Notes: generated by a model from the sequence alone, not told the origin. Counted from the stretch's first letter, positions 18,417 through 27,334 are shown. The stretch: 64,000 nucleotides of DNA from Sphingobacteruim zhuxiongii (GCF_009557615.1 NZ_CP045652.1:496001-560000); one strand, 5' to 3'. Numbers and translations are program-made.

Positions 18417-20000
18417 ATGAAAAAGCAATATATATTAATGAGCTTGGCTGCAACAGCGCTAATGTTCAGTGCCTCTTGTAAAAAAGAAAATTTTGATAGT
18501 CGATATCGAAATCCTGCAAAGGTTGAATCGGCGAGTGTAGATAAGGGCTTTGCTGGGATGATCTATTCCTATAGAGAGCTGATTGTACCTTCGTATGGGA
18601 ATTATTTTGTGACCTTGAGACCAACAATCTTCAGGTATACGCAAACCACCGGTTATTTCAATGAAACGAATTTATTGACCCCTGGTGCTGCGGCGTTAGA
18701 CGAGCGTTGGGAAAGATACTATAGAGGCTTGACGCAATTTCGCGACATGACCAATGTATATAATAGTCTGCCTGAAGAAGAAAAGACGGAAAGACAAGCA
18801 TATTTGTGGTTTGCAAAAATTGTTCATTTCGACCAAACTCAACAAGTCGTTGATCTACATGGATCAATTCCTTGGTCTGAAGCCGGAACGCTAAGAGAGA
18901 ATAAAGGAGATTATAGTAAAACATTTGCTAAGTTTGATAAGGCAGAAGATATCTATAAGACAATGCTCGATGAATTGAAAGTAATCAGTGATGCATTGGT
19001 GACTTATAAAATTCCTGCTTCCCTAAACAATAATTTTGCAACCCAAGATTTAATTAATGGTGGTAATTTAGATTTGTGGAGAAAGTATTGTAATTCACTT
19101 AGATTAAGAATGTTAACGCGTGTTCAGTCTTCAGCTGCTTTTTCGTCTCGTGCGACTGCTGAATTGAAAGAGATTATTGATAATCCGACTAAATATCCAG
19201 TTATATTAGTAAATGCTGACAATGCACAATTAGATGTATTTAATCCATCAAGTGATATTAATTCGAGAGGCCTAAAGGATGCTTTGGAATCAGGAGGAGA
19301 TTGGTATGCGAATTTAGGAAGCAAGGGAATGATTGACCAAATGAACACATTGAAAGATCCAAGACTTCCGATTTTATTTGAAAAAGGAGCTAAATCACCA
19401 ACTGCGTTTATTGGCTTAGACCCATCACTGACTGCTACAGCTCAACTTGCTCTAGCGCGAGGAGGTACGATTTCCATTTATAATAAGTCGACGTTCTCCC
19501 AGAATCAAGTGTTCCCAGGTATACTATTCTCTGCTGCCGAAAGTAATTTCTTAATTGCGGAATACTATGTAAGAAATGGCCAAGCGACTTTAGCAAAAGC
19601 AAAATTTGATAATGGTGTTCGTGAATCGATAAATATGTATTATGCTATTCGTTCGAAAAGTAATAATCAAATCACACCAATTACGCCAGCACCTACCGCT
19701 GGTGAAATTGATACTTATTTGACGGCATTAAATTGGGCAGCAGCGCCTAATAAATTAAATTTAATCGCCAATCAGAAGTGGATTCACTTTAATATTACTC
19801 AACCAATTGAAGGTTGGTCTGAAGTGAGAAGGTTGGATTATCCTAAATTCTCATTTGTATTAGAAAATTCGGATATTCAGAAGACCGTGCCTGTAAAATG
19901 GCAAATGGCACCATCTGAAGTTACCTACAACAACGATAACTATAAAGCTGTTGAAGGAGAAAGTAATCCAAACACTAAACTTTTCTGGGATTTAAATTAA
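18417..20000 (+). CDS. SusD/RagB family outer-membrane lipoprotein (cluster 1)
   Basis: The surface lipoprotein caps the SusC barrel and binds the incoming glycan. A lipobox is present (FSAS-Cys21) after a hydrophobic segment. The 527-residue protein is alpha-helical with tetratricopeptide-like repeats; FDKAEDIYKTMLDELK and LFSAAESNFLIAEYYVRNGQ are typical helices. It looks like the SusD-like_2 type rather than the classical starch SusD, because the final segment has WIHFNITQPIEGWSEVRRLDYP. It is followed by a strong terminator, so the operon is ROK-SusC-SusD. Confidence 0.93.
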   Translation: MKKQYILMSLAATALMFSASCKKENFDSRYRNPAKVESASVDKGFAGMIYSYRELIVPSYGNYFVTLRPTIFRYTQTTGYFNETNLLTPGAAALDERWERYYRGLTQFRDMTNVYNSLPEEEKTERQAYLWFAKIVHFDQTQQVVDLHGSIPWSEAGTLRENKGDYSKTFAKFDKAEDIYKTMLDELKVISDALVTYKIPASLNNNFATQDLINGGNLDLWRKYCNSLRLRMLTRVQSSAAFSSRATAELKEIIDNPTKYPVILVNADNAQLDVFNPSSDINSRGLKDALESGGDWYANLGSKGMIDQMNTLKDPRLPILFEKGAKSPTAFIGLDPSLTATAQLALARGGTISIYNKSTFSQNQVFPGILFSAAESNFLIAEYYVRNGQATLAKAKFDNGVRESINMYYAIRSKSNNQITPITPAPTAGEIDTYLTALNWAAAPNKLNLIANQKWIHFNITQPIEGWSEVRRLDYPKFSFVLENSDIQKTVPVKWQMAPSEVTYNNDNYKAVEGESNPNTKLFWDLN

Positions 20001-20019
20001 TAAGTCCTATAAAAAGATC

Positions 20020-20052
20020 AAAGGTGCTCTATGAAAATAGTGCACCTTTTTT
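20020..20052 (+). terminator. Terminator of the ROK-susCD operon
   Basis: AAAGGTGC-T-CTAT / ATAG-T-GCACCTTT hairpin with a GAAA tetraloop and one T-T mismatch, followed by T6. The long stem and tetraloop make it a convincing terminator. Confidence 0.92.
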
Positions 20053-20161
20053 ATAAGATTGATTTTAACTACTCGCATTCAATCCTGATAAGATTAGGAT
20101 GTCGATCTGAAGAAGGAATTTGTAAGAAAAAATTATTGCCGCATAAATCACAACAATATCC

Positions 20162-21958
20162 ATGAAAAAATTAAGCCTATTATTTTTATTTATCAGTTAC
20201 CTATTATGTTCCAATGCGCAAGAAAACAAAGCGCAGTGGTTAGAAGATGCCCGTTATGGTATGTTTATTCATTGGGGTTTATACAGTGCAACGGAGGGAA
20301 TTTGGAAAGGCGAGCGATTGCGTCACCCAAACAATTATGCCGAATGGATTCGTTATCGAAATCGAATTGGTGAGGCTGAATACGGTGAACTGGCTAAGCG
20401 TTTTGACTGGGAGAAGATCAATCCGGAGGAATGGGTGTTATTGGCGAAAAAAGCAGGCATGAAATATATCATCATTACTTCAAAGCATCATGATGGTGTG
20501 GCATTATGGGACACGAAAGTAGGAGATTACTCACTGCCCAAACTGAGCGGATCGAATCGTGATGTAATCAAGGAAATCGCCGATGCTTGTCGCAAGCACA
20601 ACATGAAGTTAGGTTTTTATTATTCTCATTGGATAGATTGGCAGCACCCGTACGCTTGGAATCACAACCAAGAGGTTACTGGGCGTGTGACCGATGCACA
20701 ATACAATCAATATTGGCAGGAGAAGGTAATTCCACAAGTTCGTGAACTCTTGACAAATTATGGAGACATTGCATTAATGTGGTTCGATATGTGGATTCCT
20801 TATCAACAAAGTATAATTAAAAAGGAACAGCTAGATCAATTAGCGAATCTGATTCATGAAATCCAACCGAATTGTTTAATCAATTCTCGATTGGGATTGC
20901 CGATAAGTAATAAAAATGTTGACTTTGAAACCTTGGGTGATAATGTGCTTGGAGAAGCATATACAGACCACGTTTGGGAGACGCCAGGTACTATAGCACA
21001 TTCTTGGGGCTATAATGCGTTAGAATCTGAATGGAAATCCACCAATCAAATCTTTCAATCCTTGATTAACAATGTAAGTCTAAATGGATCTTACACGCTA
21101 AATATAGGGCCTAGAGCAGACGGAACTGTACCCTATGAAGGTGTAGAACGCTTGGAAACGATAGGGAAGTGGTTAGCGACCTATGGTGAAGCATTGTATG
21201 CCAACAAGGGAATTAAACTGCGTAGTTCACAACACGACTGGGGAAAAATCACTCAGGATAAAACAGGGAAGAAGCTTTATCTACATGTTTATAATTGGCC
21301 CTTGGACAAGATTCTCCGCGTTTCCGGTTTGATGGGTAAACCCCAAAAAGTAGAACTGCTAACAACAAAGGGAGCACAATCTCTGGCCTTTGAACAATGG
21401 GAAACGTCAATGCATATACATGTCCCTGATGAGCAAGCCGATCCATACGTGTCGGTTATCAAATTAACATTCGACGAAGTCTATCTGGATGAGCAAGTTG
21501 TTGCCGAGTCTACTTTCGGCGGATATGCTTTAAACTCACGTAATATCGTAACACCAAATATGAGTGTTAAAGCATTTGATGGAACAAGACCCGACTATTT
21601 GGATTTACTAGCAGATCAGGAAATAGCGTGGAAAGTCTATTTACCAAAGGCAGGGAAATACCAGCTCACAAGCAATATTCATAATGGAAATAAGCAAGCA
21701 GTGGCATTAAACATCAAAGTGCAACGATTATCAATCGAAGCGAGCGCTGCAGCGAAGAAATACAAACAAGAATATCAAATAATAGCTAATCCAAACGGAA
21801 AGGTTACTGTTGAGCCTAATGAAAATTGGTATGTGGAAGAGTTTTTAGATCAATCTGTCGGGGTCTTCCAGGCCGATCGCCCAGGTTACTACGAGGTTCA
21901 TTTTTCTGCCAAAAAGCCGGTATGGTTTAACAAGATTTGGATGGAAGAGCTAAAATAA
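20162..21958 (+). CDS. Glycoside hydrolase family 29 alpha-L-fucosidase
   Basis: The enzyme releases terminal L-fucose with retention. It has a signal peptide (MKKLSLLFLFISYLLCSNAQ) and so works in the periplasm or at the surface. The (beta/alpha)8 catalytic domain covers about residues 20-360: RYGMFIHWGLYS at the start, TSKHHDGVALWDT, and MWFDMW with Asp209, the position of the catalytic nucleophile in GH29. The remaining ~230 residues are beta-rich, with a carbohydrate-binding-like C-terminus (GKYQLTSNIHNG, RPGYYEVHFSA). The gene is separated from SusCD by a terminator, so it needs its own promoter. Confidence 0.92.
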   Translation: MKKLSLLFLFISYLLCSNAQENKAQWLEDARYGMFIHWGLYSATEGIWKGERLRHPNNYAEWIRYRNRIGEAEYGELAKRFDWEKINPEEWVLLAKKAGMKYIIITSKHHDGVALWDTKVGDYSLPKLSGSNRDVIKEIADACRKHNMKLGFYYSHWIDWQHPYAWNHNQEVTGRVTDAQYNQYWQEKVIPQVRELLTNYGDIALMWFDMWIPYQQSIIKKEQLDQLANLIHEIQPNCLINSRLGLPISNKNVDFETLGDNVLGEAYTDHVWETPGTIAHSWGYNALESEWKSTNQIFQSLINNVSLNGSYTLNIGPRADGTVPYEGVERLETIGKWLATYGEALYANKGIKLRSSQHDWGKITQDKTGKKLYLHVYNWPLDKILRVSGLMGKPQKVELLTTKGAQSLAFEQWETSMHIHVPDEQADPYVSVIKLTFDEVYLDEQVVAESTFGGYALNSRNIVTPNMSVKAFDGTRPDYLDLLADQEIAWKVYLPKAGKYQLTSNIHNGNKQAVALNIKVQRLSIEASAAAKKYKQEYQIIANPNGKVTVEPNENWYVEEFLDQSVGVFQADRPGYYEVHFSAKKPVWFNKIWMEELK

Positions 21959-22033
21959 TATCTCATTAAGAAACATTCCCTTTCTAGCTGTCAAAAAATA
22001 AATCGGTTCTAGGATAAGGGCAGAAATTTTAAT

Positions 22034-22041
22034 TACCTTTG
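22034..22041 (+). promoter_or_regulatory. -7 promoter box of pnp
   Basis: TACCTTTG is a full match to TAnnTTTG. It predicts transcription from about 22048 and a leader of roughly 63 bases before ATG 22111. Confidence 0.7.
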
Positions 22042-22068
22042 TGCGATTAAAAAGGTCAAAATTAAATT

Positions 22069-22096
22069 GATGCATTCCAATTGACGCAAATGCATC
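22069..22096 (+). promoter_or_regulatory. Hairpin in the pnp leader
   Basis: Perfect 8-bp inverted repeat GATGCATT / AATGCATC with a 12-base loop, lying inside the predicted leader and ending 14 bases before the chosen start. In Escherichia coli, pnp represses itself through a leader hairpin cut by RNase III; a similar role here is only an inference. Confidence 0.45.
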
Positions 22097-22110
22097 ACAA
22101 TGAAAACACA

Positions 22111-24294
22111 ATGAGTTATAACGAAAAGAAAGTAACGATTGAGATGGGTGGCGGACTAGCGCCTATCGAATTGTCTACTGGGAAATTAGCCAAACAAGCT
22201 GATGGATCTGTAGTATTGAAACAAGGGAACACGATGTTATTAGCAACTGTTGTTTCTGCAAGAGAAGCCAAAACAGGTGTTGATTTTCTCCCATTATCCG
22301 TAGACTACCAAGAAAAATATGCTTCGACAGGCCGTATCCCAGGAGGCTTTTTACGTCGCGAAGCGAGACTTTCAGATTATGAAGTCTTAATTTCCAGATT
22401 AATAGACAGAGCTTTACGCCCATTATTCCCAGATACTTACCATGCAGACACACAAGTTATGGTGAGCTTAATTTCTGCGGATAAGGAAATTATGCCTGAT
22501 GCATTAGCAGGATTAGCGGCTTCTGCTGCGATTGCTGTTTCTGATATTCCATTTAACGGCCCTATTTCGGAGGTTCGTGTAGCTAAAATCGATGGTCAAT
22601 TAGTTGTTAACCCTACAGTTTCTGCATTAGCGAATGCTAGCTTAGAATTTATCGTAGCGGGTTCTGCACAAGACATCGTCATGGTAGAAGGTGAAGCAAA
22701 AGAGATTTCAGAAACTGAAATGGTTGAGGCGATTGCTTTTGCACATGAGGCAATTAAAAAGCAAGTTGCTGGACAGATAGAATTAGCAAAATTAGTAGGT
22801 GCTGAAGTAAAACGTGAATTTGTTCACGAGCCTTCAAATCCTGAATTAAAAGAGGCAGTATATGCTGCAACATACGCTCAAGTATACGAAGTAGCAAAAT
22901 CAGGTTCAACGAAGCATGAACGTTCTGAGCGTTTCGCTGAAATTGGAAAAGAGTTTTTTGCAACGCAAGGTGAAGAGATTGATGACGATACAGCATTCTT
23001 ATTGAAAAAATATTACCATGATGTTCAATATGATGCGGTTCGTAATCTAGTGTTGGATGAAGGAATTCGTTTAGATGGCCGTACAGTTCGTACAGTACGT
23101 CCTATTTGGTCAGAAGTGGATTATTTGCCAGCTGCACACGGTTCAGCAGTATTTACACGTGGTGAGACACAATCATTAACATCTGTTACTTTAGGTTCTA
23201 AAGACGATGAGCAAATGATCGATGGAGCATTCTTCCACGGGTATAACAAGTTTATCTTACACTATAACTTCCCAGGTTTCTCTACAGGCGAAGTAAGACC
23301 TAACAGAGGTCCTGGTCGTCGTGAAGTAGGTCATGGTAACTTAGCAATGCGTTCATTGAAACAAGTATTGCCTACTGGTGAAGACAATCCATATACAATC
23401 CGTATTGTTTCAGATATCTTAGAATCTAACGGTTCTTCGTCGATGGCAACAGTATGTGCTGGTACATTAGCTTTAATGGATGCAGGTGTTAAGATTGCTG
23501 CGCCAGTATCAGGTATTGCAATGGGATTGATTACAGACGAGAAAACTGGTAAATACGCTATCTTATCCGATATCTTAGGTGACGAAGATCATTTAGGTGA
23601 CATGGACTTTAAAGTTACAGGTACACAAAAAGGTATCGTTGGTTGTCAAATGGACTTAAAAATTAACGGTTTGAAATGGGAAGTATTAACCCAAGCTTTA
23701 GACCAAGCGAAAGAAGCTCGTTTACACATCTTAGGAGAGATGGATAAAACAATTCAAGCGCCTCGCGAAGATTATAAGGCACATGCGCCACGCATTATCC
23801 AAATTTCTATCGAGAAGGAATTCATTGGTGCTGTAATTGGACCAGGTGGTAAAGTAATCCAAGAGATTCAACGTGAAACAGGTGCTACTATTTCCATTGA
23901 AGAAGTTGATAACAAAGGTATCGTTCAATTCTTCGCTGAAAATAAAGATTCTATCGATGCTGCAATGGCACGTGTAAAACAAATCGTTACGAAACCTGAA
24001 ATTGGTGAAGTTTACGAAGGTAAAGTGAAGTCTATTATGGCTTTCGGTGCTTTCGTGGAGATTATGCCAGGAAAAGATGGTTTATTACATATCTCTGAGA
24101 TTGATTGGAAACGTCTAGAAACTATGGACGGAGTATTCAAAGAGGGTGATATTGTAACCGTAAAACTGTTAGATATTGATAAGCAAGGTAAAATGAAACT
24201 TTCTCGTAAAGCTTTATTGCCTCGCCCGCCAAGAGAAGATAAGCCAAAACAAGAGGAAAAACCAGCGAATGATGCTGCTGCCCCTCAGGCATAA
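22111..24294 (+). CDS. pnp: Polyribonucleotide nucleotidyltransferase (PNPase)
   Basis: PNPase degrades RNA 3'-to-5' using phosphate and can add tails in reverse. From the chosen ATG the protein has 727 residues with two RNase PH domains, a KH domain ([18 protein letters not shown], about residue 570) and an S1 domain ([33 protein letters not shown]). The second PH core has [23 protein letters not shown]. Earlier in-frame starts at 22081 (TTG) and 22090 (ATG) fall in the leader hairpin; [15 protein letters not shown] fits the family start. The tail after S1 is rich in Pro, Lys and Glu. Confidence 0.96.
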   Translation: MSYNEKKVTIEMGGGLAPIELSTGKLAKQADGSVVLKQGNTMLLATVVSAREAKTGVDFLPLSVDYQEKYASTGRIPGGFLRREARLSDYEVLISRLIDRALRPLFPDTYHADTQVMVSLISADKEIMPDALAGLAASAAIAVSDIPFNGPISEVRVAKIDGQLVVNPTVSALANASLEFIVAGSAQDIVMVEGEAKEISETEMVEAIAFAHEAIKKQVAGQIELAKLVGAEVKREFVHEPSNPELKEAVYAATYAQVYEVAKSGSTKHERSERFAEIGKEFFATQGEEIDDDTAFLLKKYYHDVQYDAVRNLVLDEGIRLDGRTVRTVRPIWSEVDYLPAAHGSAVFTRGETQSLTSVTLGSKDDEQMIDGAFFHGYNKFILHYNFPGFSTGEVRPNRGPGRREVGHGNLAMRSLKQVLPTGEDNPYTIRIVSDILESNGSSSMATVCAGTLALMDAGVKIAAPVSGIAMGLITDEKTGKYAILSDILGDEDHLGDMDFKVTGTQKGIVGCQMDLKINGLKWEVLTQALDQAKEARLHILGEMDKTIQAPREDYKAHAPRIIQISIEKEFIGAVIGPGGKVIQEIQRETGATISIEEVDNKGIVQFFAENKDSIDAAMARVKQIVTKPEIGEVYEGKVKSIMAFGAFVEIMPGKDGLLHISEIDWKRLETMDGVFKEGDIVTVKLLDIDKQGKMKLSRKALLPRPPREDKPKQEEKPANDAAAPQA

Positions 24295-24315
24295 TTCTTT
24301 TGATATAAGGATAAG

Positions 24316-24342
24316 AAAGAGCTACCAATTTGGTGGCTCTTT
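24316..24342 (+). terminator. Terminator of pnp
   Basis: AAAGAGCTACCA / TGGTGGCTCTTT hairpin (one G-T pair) with an ATT loop, about 20 bases past the stop. Confidence 0.85.
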
Positions 24343-24508
24343 CTCGTTTAATGCCTCTATATAACACGGAATGTTTTAAACGCGAATGGCATCCATTTTC
24401 ATATACTGTTATTAGAGAGATTTAATCTGTTAATCTATCACTTAGGGAAAAGGAATGGAATTAATGCTAGAAAGGTATTTATATCAATAAGCTTGAAGTA
24501 TAGGAAAT

Positions 24509-24546
24509 AAAAAAGCGAGTTGCCTTTTTAGGTAACTCGCTTTTTT
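24509..24546 (-). terminator. Bidirectional terminator after the fimbrillin-like gene
   Basis: A 17-bp hairpin with a single wobble pair (24509-24525 and 24530-24546) and TTTT loop, flanked by A and T runs. It lies 17 bases past the minus-strand stop and can also catch pnp read-through. Confidence 0.88.
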
Positions 24547-24563
24547 ATGATTATTTACAAGCT

Positions 24564-26222
24564 TTAATTACAATTGACTTTTGATGTACCGTAGCCGGTT
24601 CCAATCACGAATGTATTGTTCGAAACTTTCTGGCTATCCACAGCTCGATTGTTTGCTCCGCTCTGTTTCCAAACAACGGTGTTGAATTGCAAGTTATTCT
24701 TTAGGACCATTTCTACTAAAGGACCGCCGGAATACTTACTTCCAAATATTGTTATTTTTCCAGTACGACTAATTACAACTTTCAAAATTGGATTAGCTGC
24801 CGTTCCTTGCATTTTCCATATGTCGGGTATGGCTGTTCTCGTTGGATTATTTGCAGCTGAAGTGCCATGTTCGTCACCATCGATGAATCGAATGTTACGT
24901 TCAACGATACCTTCGCCATTTGCAGTGTTGTCGTACGTTTGAAATTGAATCTGCTCTTCTTTTGGATCAGTTAGAATATCAATTCCATTAATACGCATAT
25001 TAAATGCATTATCTAATTTGGTCATCTCAAAGGTGAAACCGTAGTCAGTATGAGGTACATCAAATTCTTTGGTAATTTTTTGACCATTTGGAATAATAGT
25101 CCCTGCGCTATCGATTCCGGTATTACCTGGTAGCTCCGGATATTCCCATACCAAAGCACCATCGGCTAAATAGACAGGATTTACACAAGTCTTAAACGTT
25201 AGATAAAGATTATAGCGATGACCTGGATTAACTTTAATGTTAGGTATTTGTACCGATGCCTTCGTTTCACCGTCAATTGTGATATTATTTAATGTCAGCA
25301 CTCGGTCTGTTGTGGTTGGATTAATAAGTAATGTCGCATTACTTTGGACGTTTCTAGTTCCGATGCCTGTTAAAAACGTAACTGCTGCATTATGATCATT
25401 ATTACCATTATAGGTAAGGCTCTCGTCGCTAAATTTAAAATTAGCAGATTGGTATGTAGCGCCAATCGAACCATTTTGCAGTTGTGTAATCGCACCAGTC
25501 ATCGAAGGGTCCATTCCTAAATGGATTGTTATTTCGCTGAAACGATGCTTTAAAATAACGCTTAATAGGTTTGTGCCATGGGTTAATGTAACTTGTTTTT
25601 TGAAGAACATTAAATCCTTGCTAATATTGTTTAATTGAGCCGTCGATAATGTCGAACCATCAACTGTTGGAAGTGGATCTGTTTTGCTATTAATCGAGTA
25701 AGCAACAAAAATATAGCTTTTGCCAGCATCTAGCCTAAATTCTGGGGTGTAGTTTTCACTTCCGTAAGTATATTCGCGTTCATCTACAAATAAGCCTGCG
25801 CTAGTGTAAGCCATCAATTTGTATTTTGTTCCGATACTTAATTCAAAACGAACTGGAGTAGACGTGGCAGAAAGCTGGTTACTACGATCTTGTTTTGCGG
25901 TAGATTGAATTGTTTTTTTAGCAATGCTCCCTTTGTTCTCCAATACGTAGTCGACGGAAAGAGATGGGCCTAAAGCGACGGTGCTATCTTGTACGATTCT
26001 ATTCGACGTAAGGCCTAAACGCGTAGCATTTGCTGATTTTGGCTTCGTGTTAACCGTGATGTCTTCAGAATTTACGGTGATATCGCCAATTTCGACTTTG
26101 ATTAATGCGTCGCCAGCGGAGACAGCGATCTCATTGTTTTCTTTACAGGATTTTAATCCAAATCCTAAAAATAAGATGAATGTGCTAATTGTAATTAGCT
26201 TAAATATGTTGTTGAATTTCAT
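24564..26222 (-). CDS. Fimbrillin-family (FimA/Mfa-like) lipoprotein
   Basis: The 552-residue protein begins MKFNNIFKLITISTFILF and has a lipobox at Cys26 (GLKSC), so it is exported and lipidated. The domain after it, with LDAGKSYIFVAYSINS, VILKHRFSEITIHL and VNPGHRYNLYLTF, resembles the two-domain fimbrillin fold of Bacteroidota, where a lipidated precursor is cleaved and polymerised by strand donation. The longer open frame to 26369 overlaps the preceding small gene, so I chose ATG 26222. It lies 34 bases after that small gene. I see no anchor or tip subunit genes nearby. It may instead be a single surface lipoprotein. Confidence 0.8.
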   Translation of the reverse strand: MKFNNIFKLITISTFILFLGFGLKSCKENNEIAVSAGDALIKVEIGDITVNSEDITVNTKPKSANATRLGLTSNRIVQDSTVALGPSLSVDYVLENKGSIAKKTIQSTAKQDRSNQLSATSTPVRFELSIGTKYKLMAYTSAGLFVDEREYTYGSENYTPEFRLDAGKSYIFVAYSINSKTDPLPTVDGSTLSTAQLNNISKDLMFFKKQVTLTHGTNLLSVILKHRFSEITIHLGMDPSMTGAITQLQNGSIGATYQSANFKFSDESLTYNGNNDHNAAVTFLTGIGTRNVQSNATLLINPTTTDRVLTLNNITIDGETKASVQIPNIKVNPGHRYNLYLTFKTCVNPVYLADGALVWEYPELPGNTGIDSAGTIIPNGQKITKEFDVPHTDYGFTFEMTKLDNAFNMRINGIDILTDPKEEQIQFQTYDNTANGEGIVERNIRFIDGDEHGTSAANNPTRTAIPDIWKMQGTAANPILKVVISRTGKITIFGSKYSGGPLVEMVLKNNLQFNTVVWKQSGANNRAVDSQKVSNNTFVIGTGYGTSKVNCN

Positions 26223-26256
26223 GTCTATTATATCTAATGATTTAACAATTAGGAAC

Positions 26257-26418
26257 TTACCAATCGATTGTGCGACTCTCATCGCTATCTTGGATCCATT
26301 CCTCTTCAACAACATTTTGATTGTTCTGTGGCTTAACGATTGCTGAGCCAGCTGCGATACAGTTTTCACTGAGCACGTGAAAGACCGTGACCGTCGGTTT
26401 AATGTAACGTGTTTTCAT
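26257..26418 (-). CDS. Small conserved-type protein preceding the fimbrillin-like gene
   Basis: A 53-residue protein, MKTRYIKPTVTVFHVLSEN at the start, followed by CIAAGSAIV and a very acidic tail (EEEWIQDSDESRTIDW). The form 'YIKPxxxVxxxxxExxIxAGS' recurs in small Bacteroidota proteins encoded beside fimbrillin-type surface genes. It has no signal peptide or membrane segment, and its function is not known to me. The preferred start is ATG 26418; a longer frame from TTG 26454 begins inside the promoter box. Thirty-four bases separate it from the lipoprotein gene, so they are one operon. A non-coding decoy cannot be excluded. Confidence 0.65.
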   Translation of the reverse strand: MKTRYIKPTVTVFHVLSENCIAAGSAIVKPQNNQNVVEEEWIQDSDESRTIDW

Positions 26419-26423
26419 TAATA

Positions 26424-26437
26424 GTGTGTGTGTGTGT
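26424..26437. repeat. (GT)7 dinucleotide tract, read as (AC)7 in the leader of the fimbrillin operon
   Basis: Seven uninterrupted GT units on the plus strand. They lie 5 bases upstream of the small gene's ATG and downstream of its likely promoter, that is inside the 5' leader. Such tracts can change length by slippage. Confidence 0.9.
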
Positions 26438-26451
26438 AATAAGTGTGGGTG

Positions 26452-26459
26452 CAAGGATA
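26452..26459 (-). promoter_or_regulatory. Probable -7 box of the fimbrillin operon
   Basis: The minus strand reads TATCCTTG, one mismatch from TAnnTTTG. Transcription would start near 26445, placing the (AC)7 tract in the leader. Confidence 0.45.
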
Positions 26460-26943
26460 ATTCCCGAATTTTCGCTTATTCGAATTCCTTCTATAAACTG
26501 TTTTGTTTGTAGTTGATTCACTATATTGTTTAAGGTAAAAGATAAAATGTATATGTGTAACGAAAATTAGAGTGGTATATTTATGTAACCCTCCCTGAGA
26601 AAATTGATAGTTTGCGTAAATTTTGCTTGAATTTCCTTAAGTAAGGAAGTTATAATTTGCTGTCAATATGACACCTTTATCGGATTGCACGATAAGATGT
26701 TAGCGTCGATGCGGGCGTTGTAATAAAAAACAGTTATAGTAGCACCCTTACGAATAATGAATAATAAGGAATGCTGGCTTATTTAAATCGTCTGCTAAAA
26801 CAGAAGATTGGTTTTCTTCAATATTCACTTCAAGTTGGCTTTGAATTCTTCGAAGAAGGTACGGAGGAGAGTCGAGAAAGTCGCTAGTCTGACCAATTAC
26901 AAAGAAGGTTTGCGATTGCAAGACTGAATAGTGGAGGTAAAAG
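26460..26943. other. Gene-free stretch with three clustered inverted repeats
   Basis: No convincing protein gene is found in this AT-rich stretch on either strand. It holds three short dyads in 63 bases: TTCCTTA-AG-TAAGGAA (26633-26648), TGTCA-ATA-TGACA (26661-26673) and TTATCG-N7-CGATAA (26677-26695). A hairpin with T tract follows at 26944. The arrangement could be a regulatory region of a lost gene or a small RNA; nothing in the sequence decides this. Confidence 0.5.
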
Positions 26944-26977
26944 AAAAGGCTTTCTAATTTCTTAGAAAGCCTTTTTT
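26944..26977 (-). terminator. Terminator after the DUF493 gene, symmetrical
   Basis: Perfect 14-bp inverted repeat AAAAGGCTTTCTAA / TTAGAAAGCCTTTT with a TTTC loop. It follows the minus-strand DUF493 gene by 34 bases and would also end a plus-strand transcript from the gene-free stretch. Confidence 0.88.
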
Positions 26978-27010
26978 ATGAAAATTAGTCTTATGCTAAT
27001 TCTTATTCTT

Positions 27011-27334
27011 TTATAGCATCATTACATCGGGTATTTCCCCTACTTTTTTATAGTAATCGACTACTTCATCAGCTGAGTTTACGTAGTTTTCTATCGTCAA
27101 CGATGTGTATTTTCCGGCTGAAGATGTTTTTTCTGAAAACTTTGCTGAAGCATGTGTAAAGATTGCTTTAACCTTTTCGGCTTGATCAGTATCTGTTTTT
27201 ACGATAAATTTAAAAGTATAAATAGAAGGAAATTGTTCAACTTCCATCAATTTCTCTTTAAAATTTTTGAAGAAATCCTGACCGTTACTGTTGTCTTGGA
27301 TATCTTTTATGTCAATGTTATTGAAATCACTCAT
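27011..27334 (-). CDS. DUF493 (YbeD-like) family protein
   Basis: A 107-residue cytoplasmic protein. The last 85 residues form the ACT-like YbeD fold: FPSIYTFKFIVKTD, then AEKVKAIF, SSAGKYTSLTIENYV and EVVDYYKKVGEIPDVMML, the last being the conserved C-terminal motif. The N-terminal 20 residues are a polar extension rich in Asp and Asn. The family is widespread and believed regulatory, but no activity is established. The ATG is preceded by AAAGGAGAA, an unusually good Shine-Dalgarno for this phylum. It lies 66 bases after the start side of the GH92 gene's 3' end, on the same strand. Confidence 0.9.
   Translation of the reverse strand: MSDFNNIDIKDIQDNSNGQDFFKNFKEKLMEVEQFPSIYTFKFIVKTDTDQAEKVKAIFTHASAKFSEKTSSAGKYTSLTIENYVNSADEVVDYYKKVGEIPDVMML

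Noticed and set aside
26223..26369. N-terminal extension of the fimbrillin-like gene to 26369
   Set aside because: It overlaps the small upstream gene in another frame and would bury the signal peptide and lipobox 49 residues inside the protein.
26771..26887. A 38-codon frame (MLAYLNRLLKQK...) in the gene-free stretch, with AAGGA just before the ATG
   Set aside because: Too short and without a convincing promoter or known relatives; no base for calling it a gene, though translation data could revive it.
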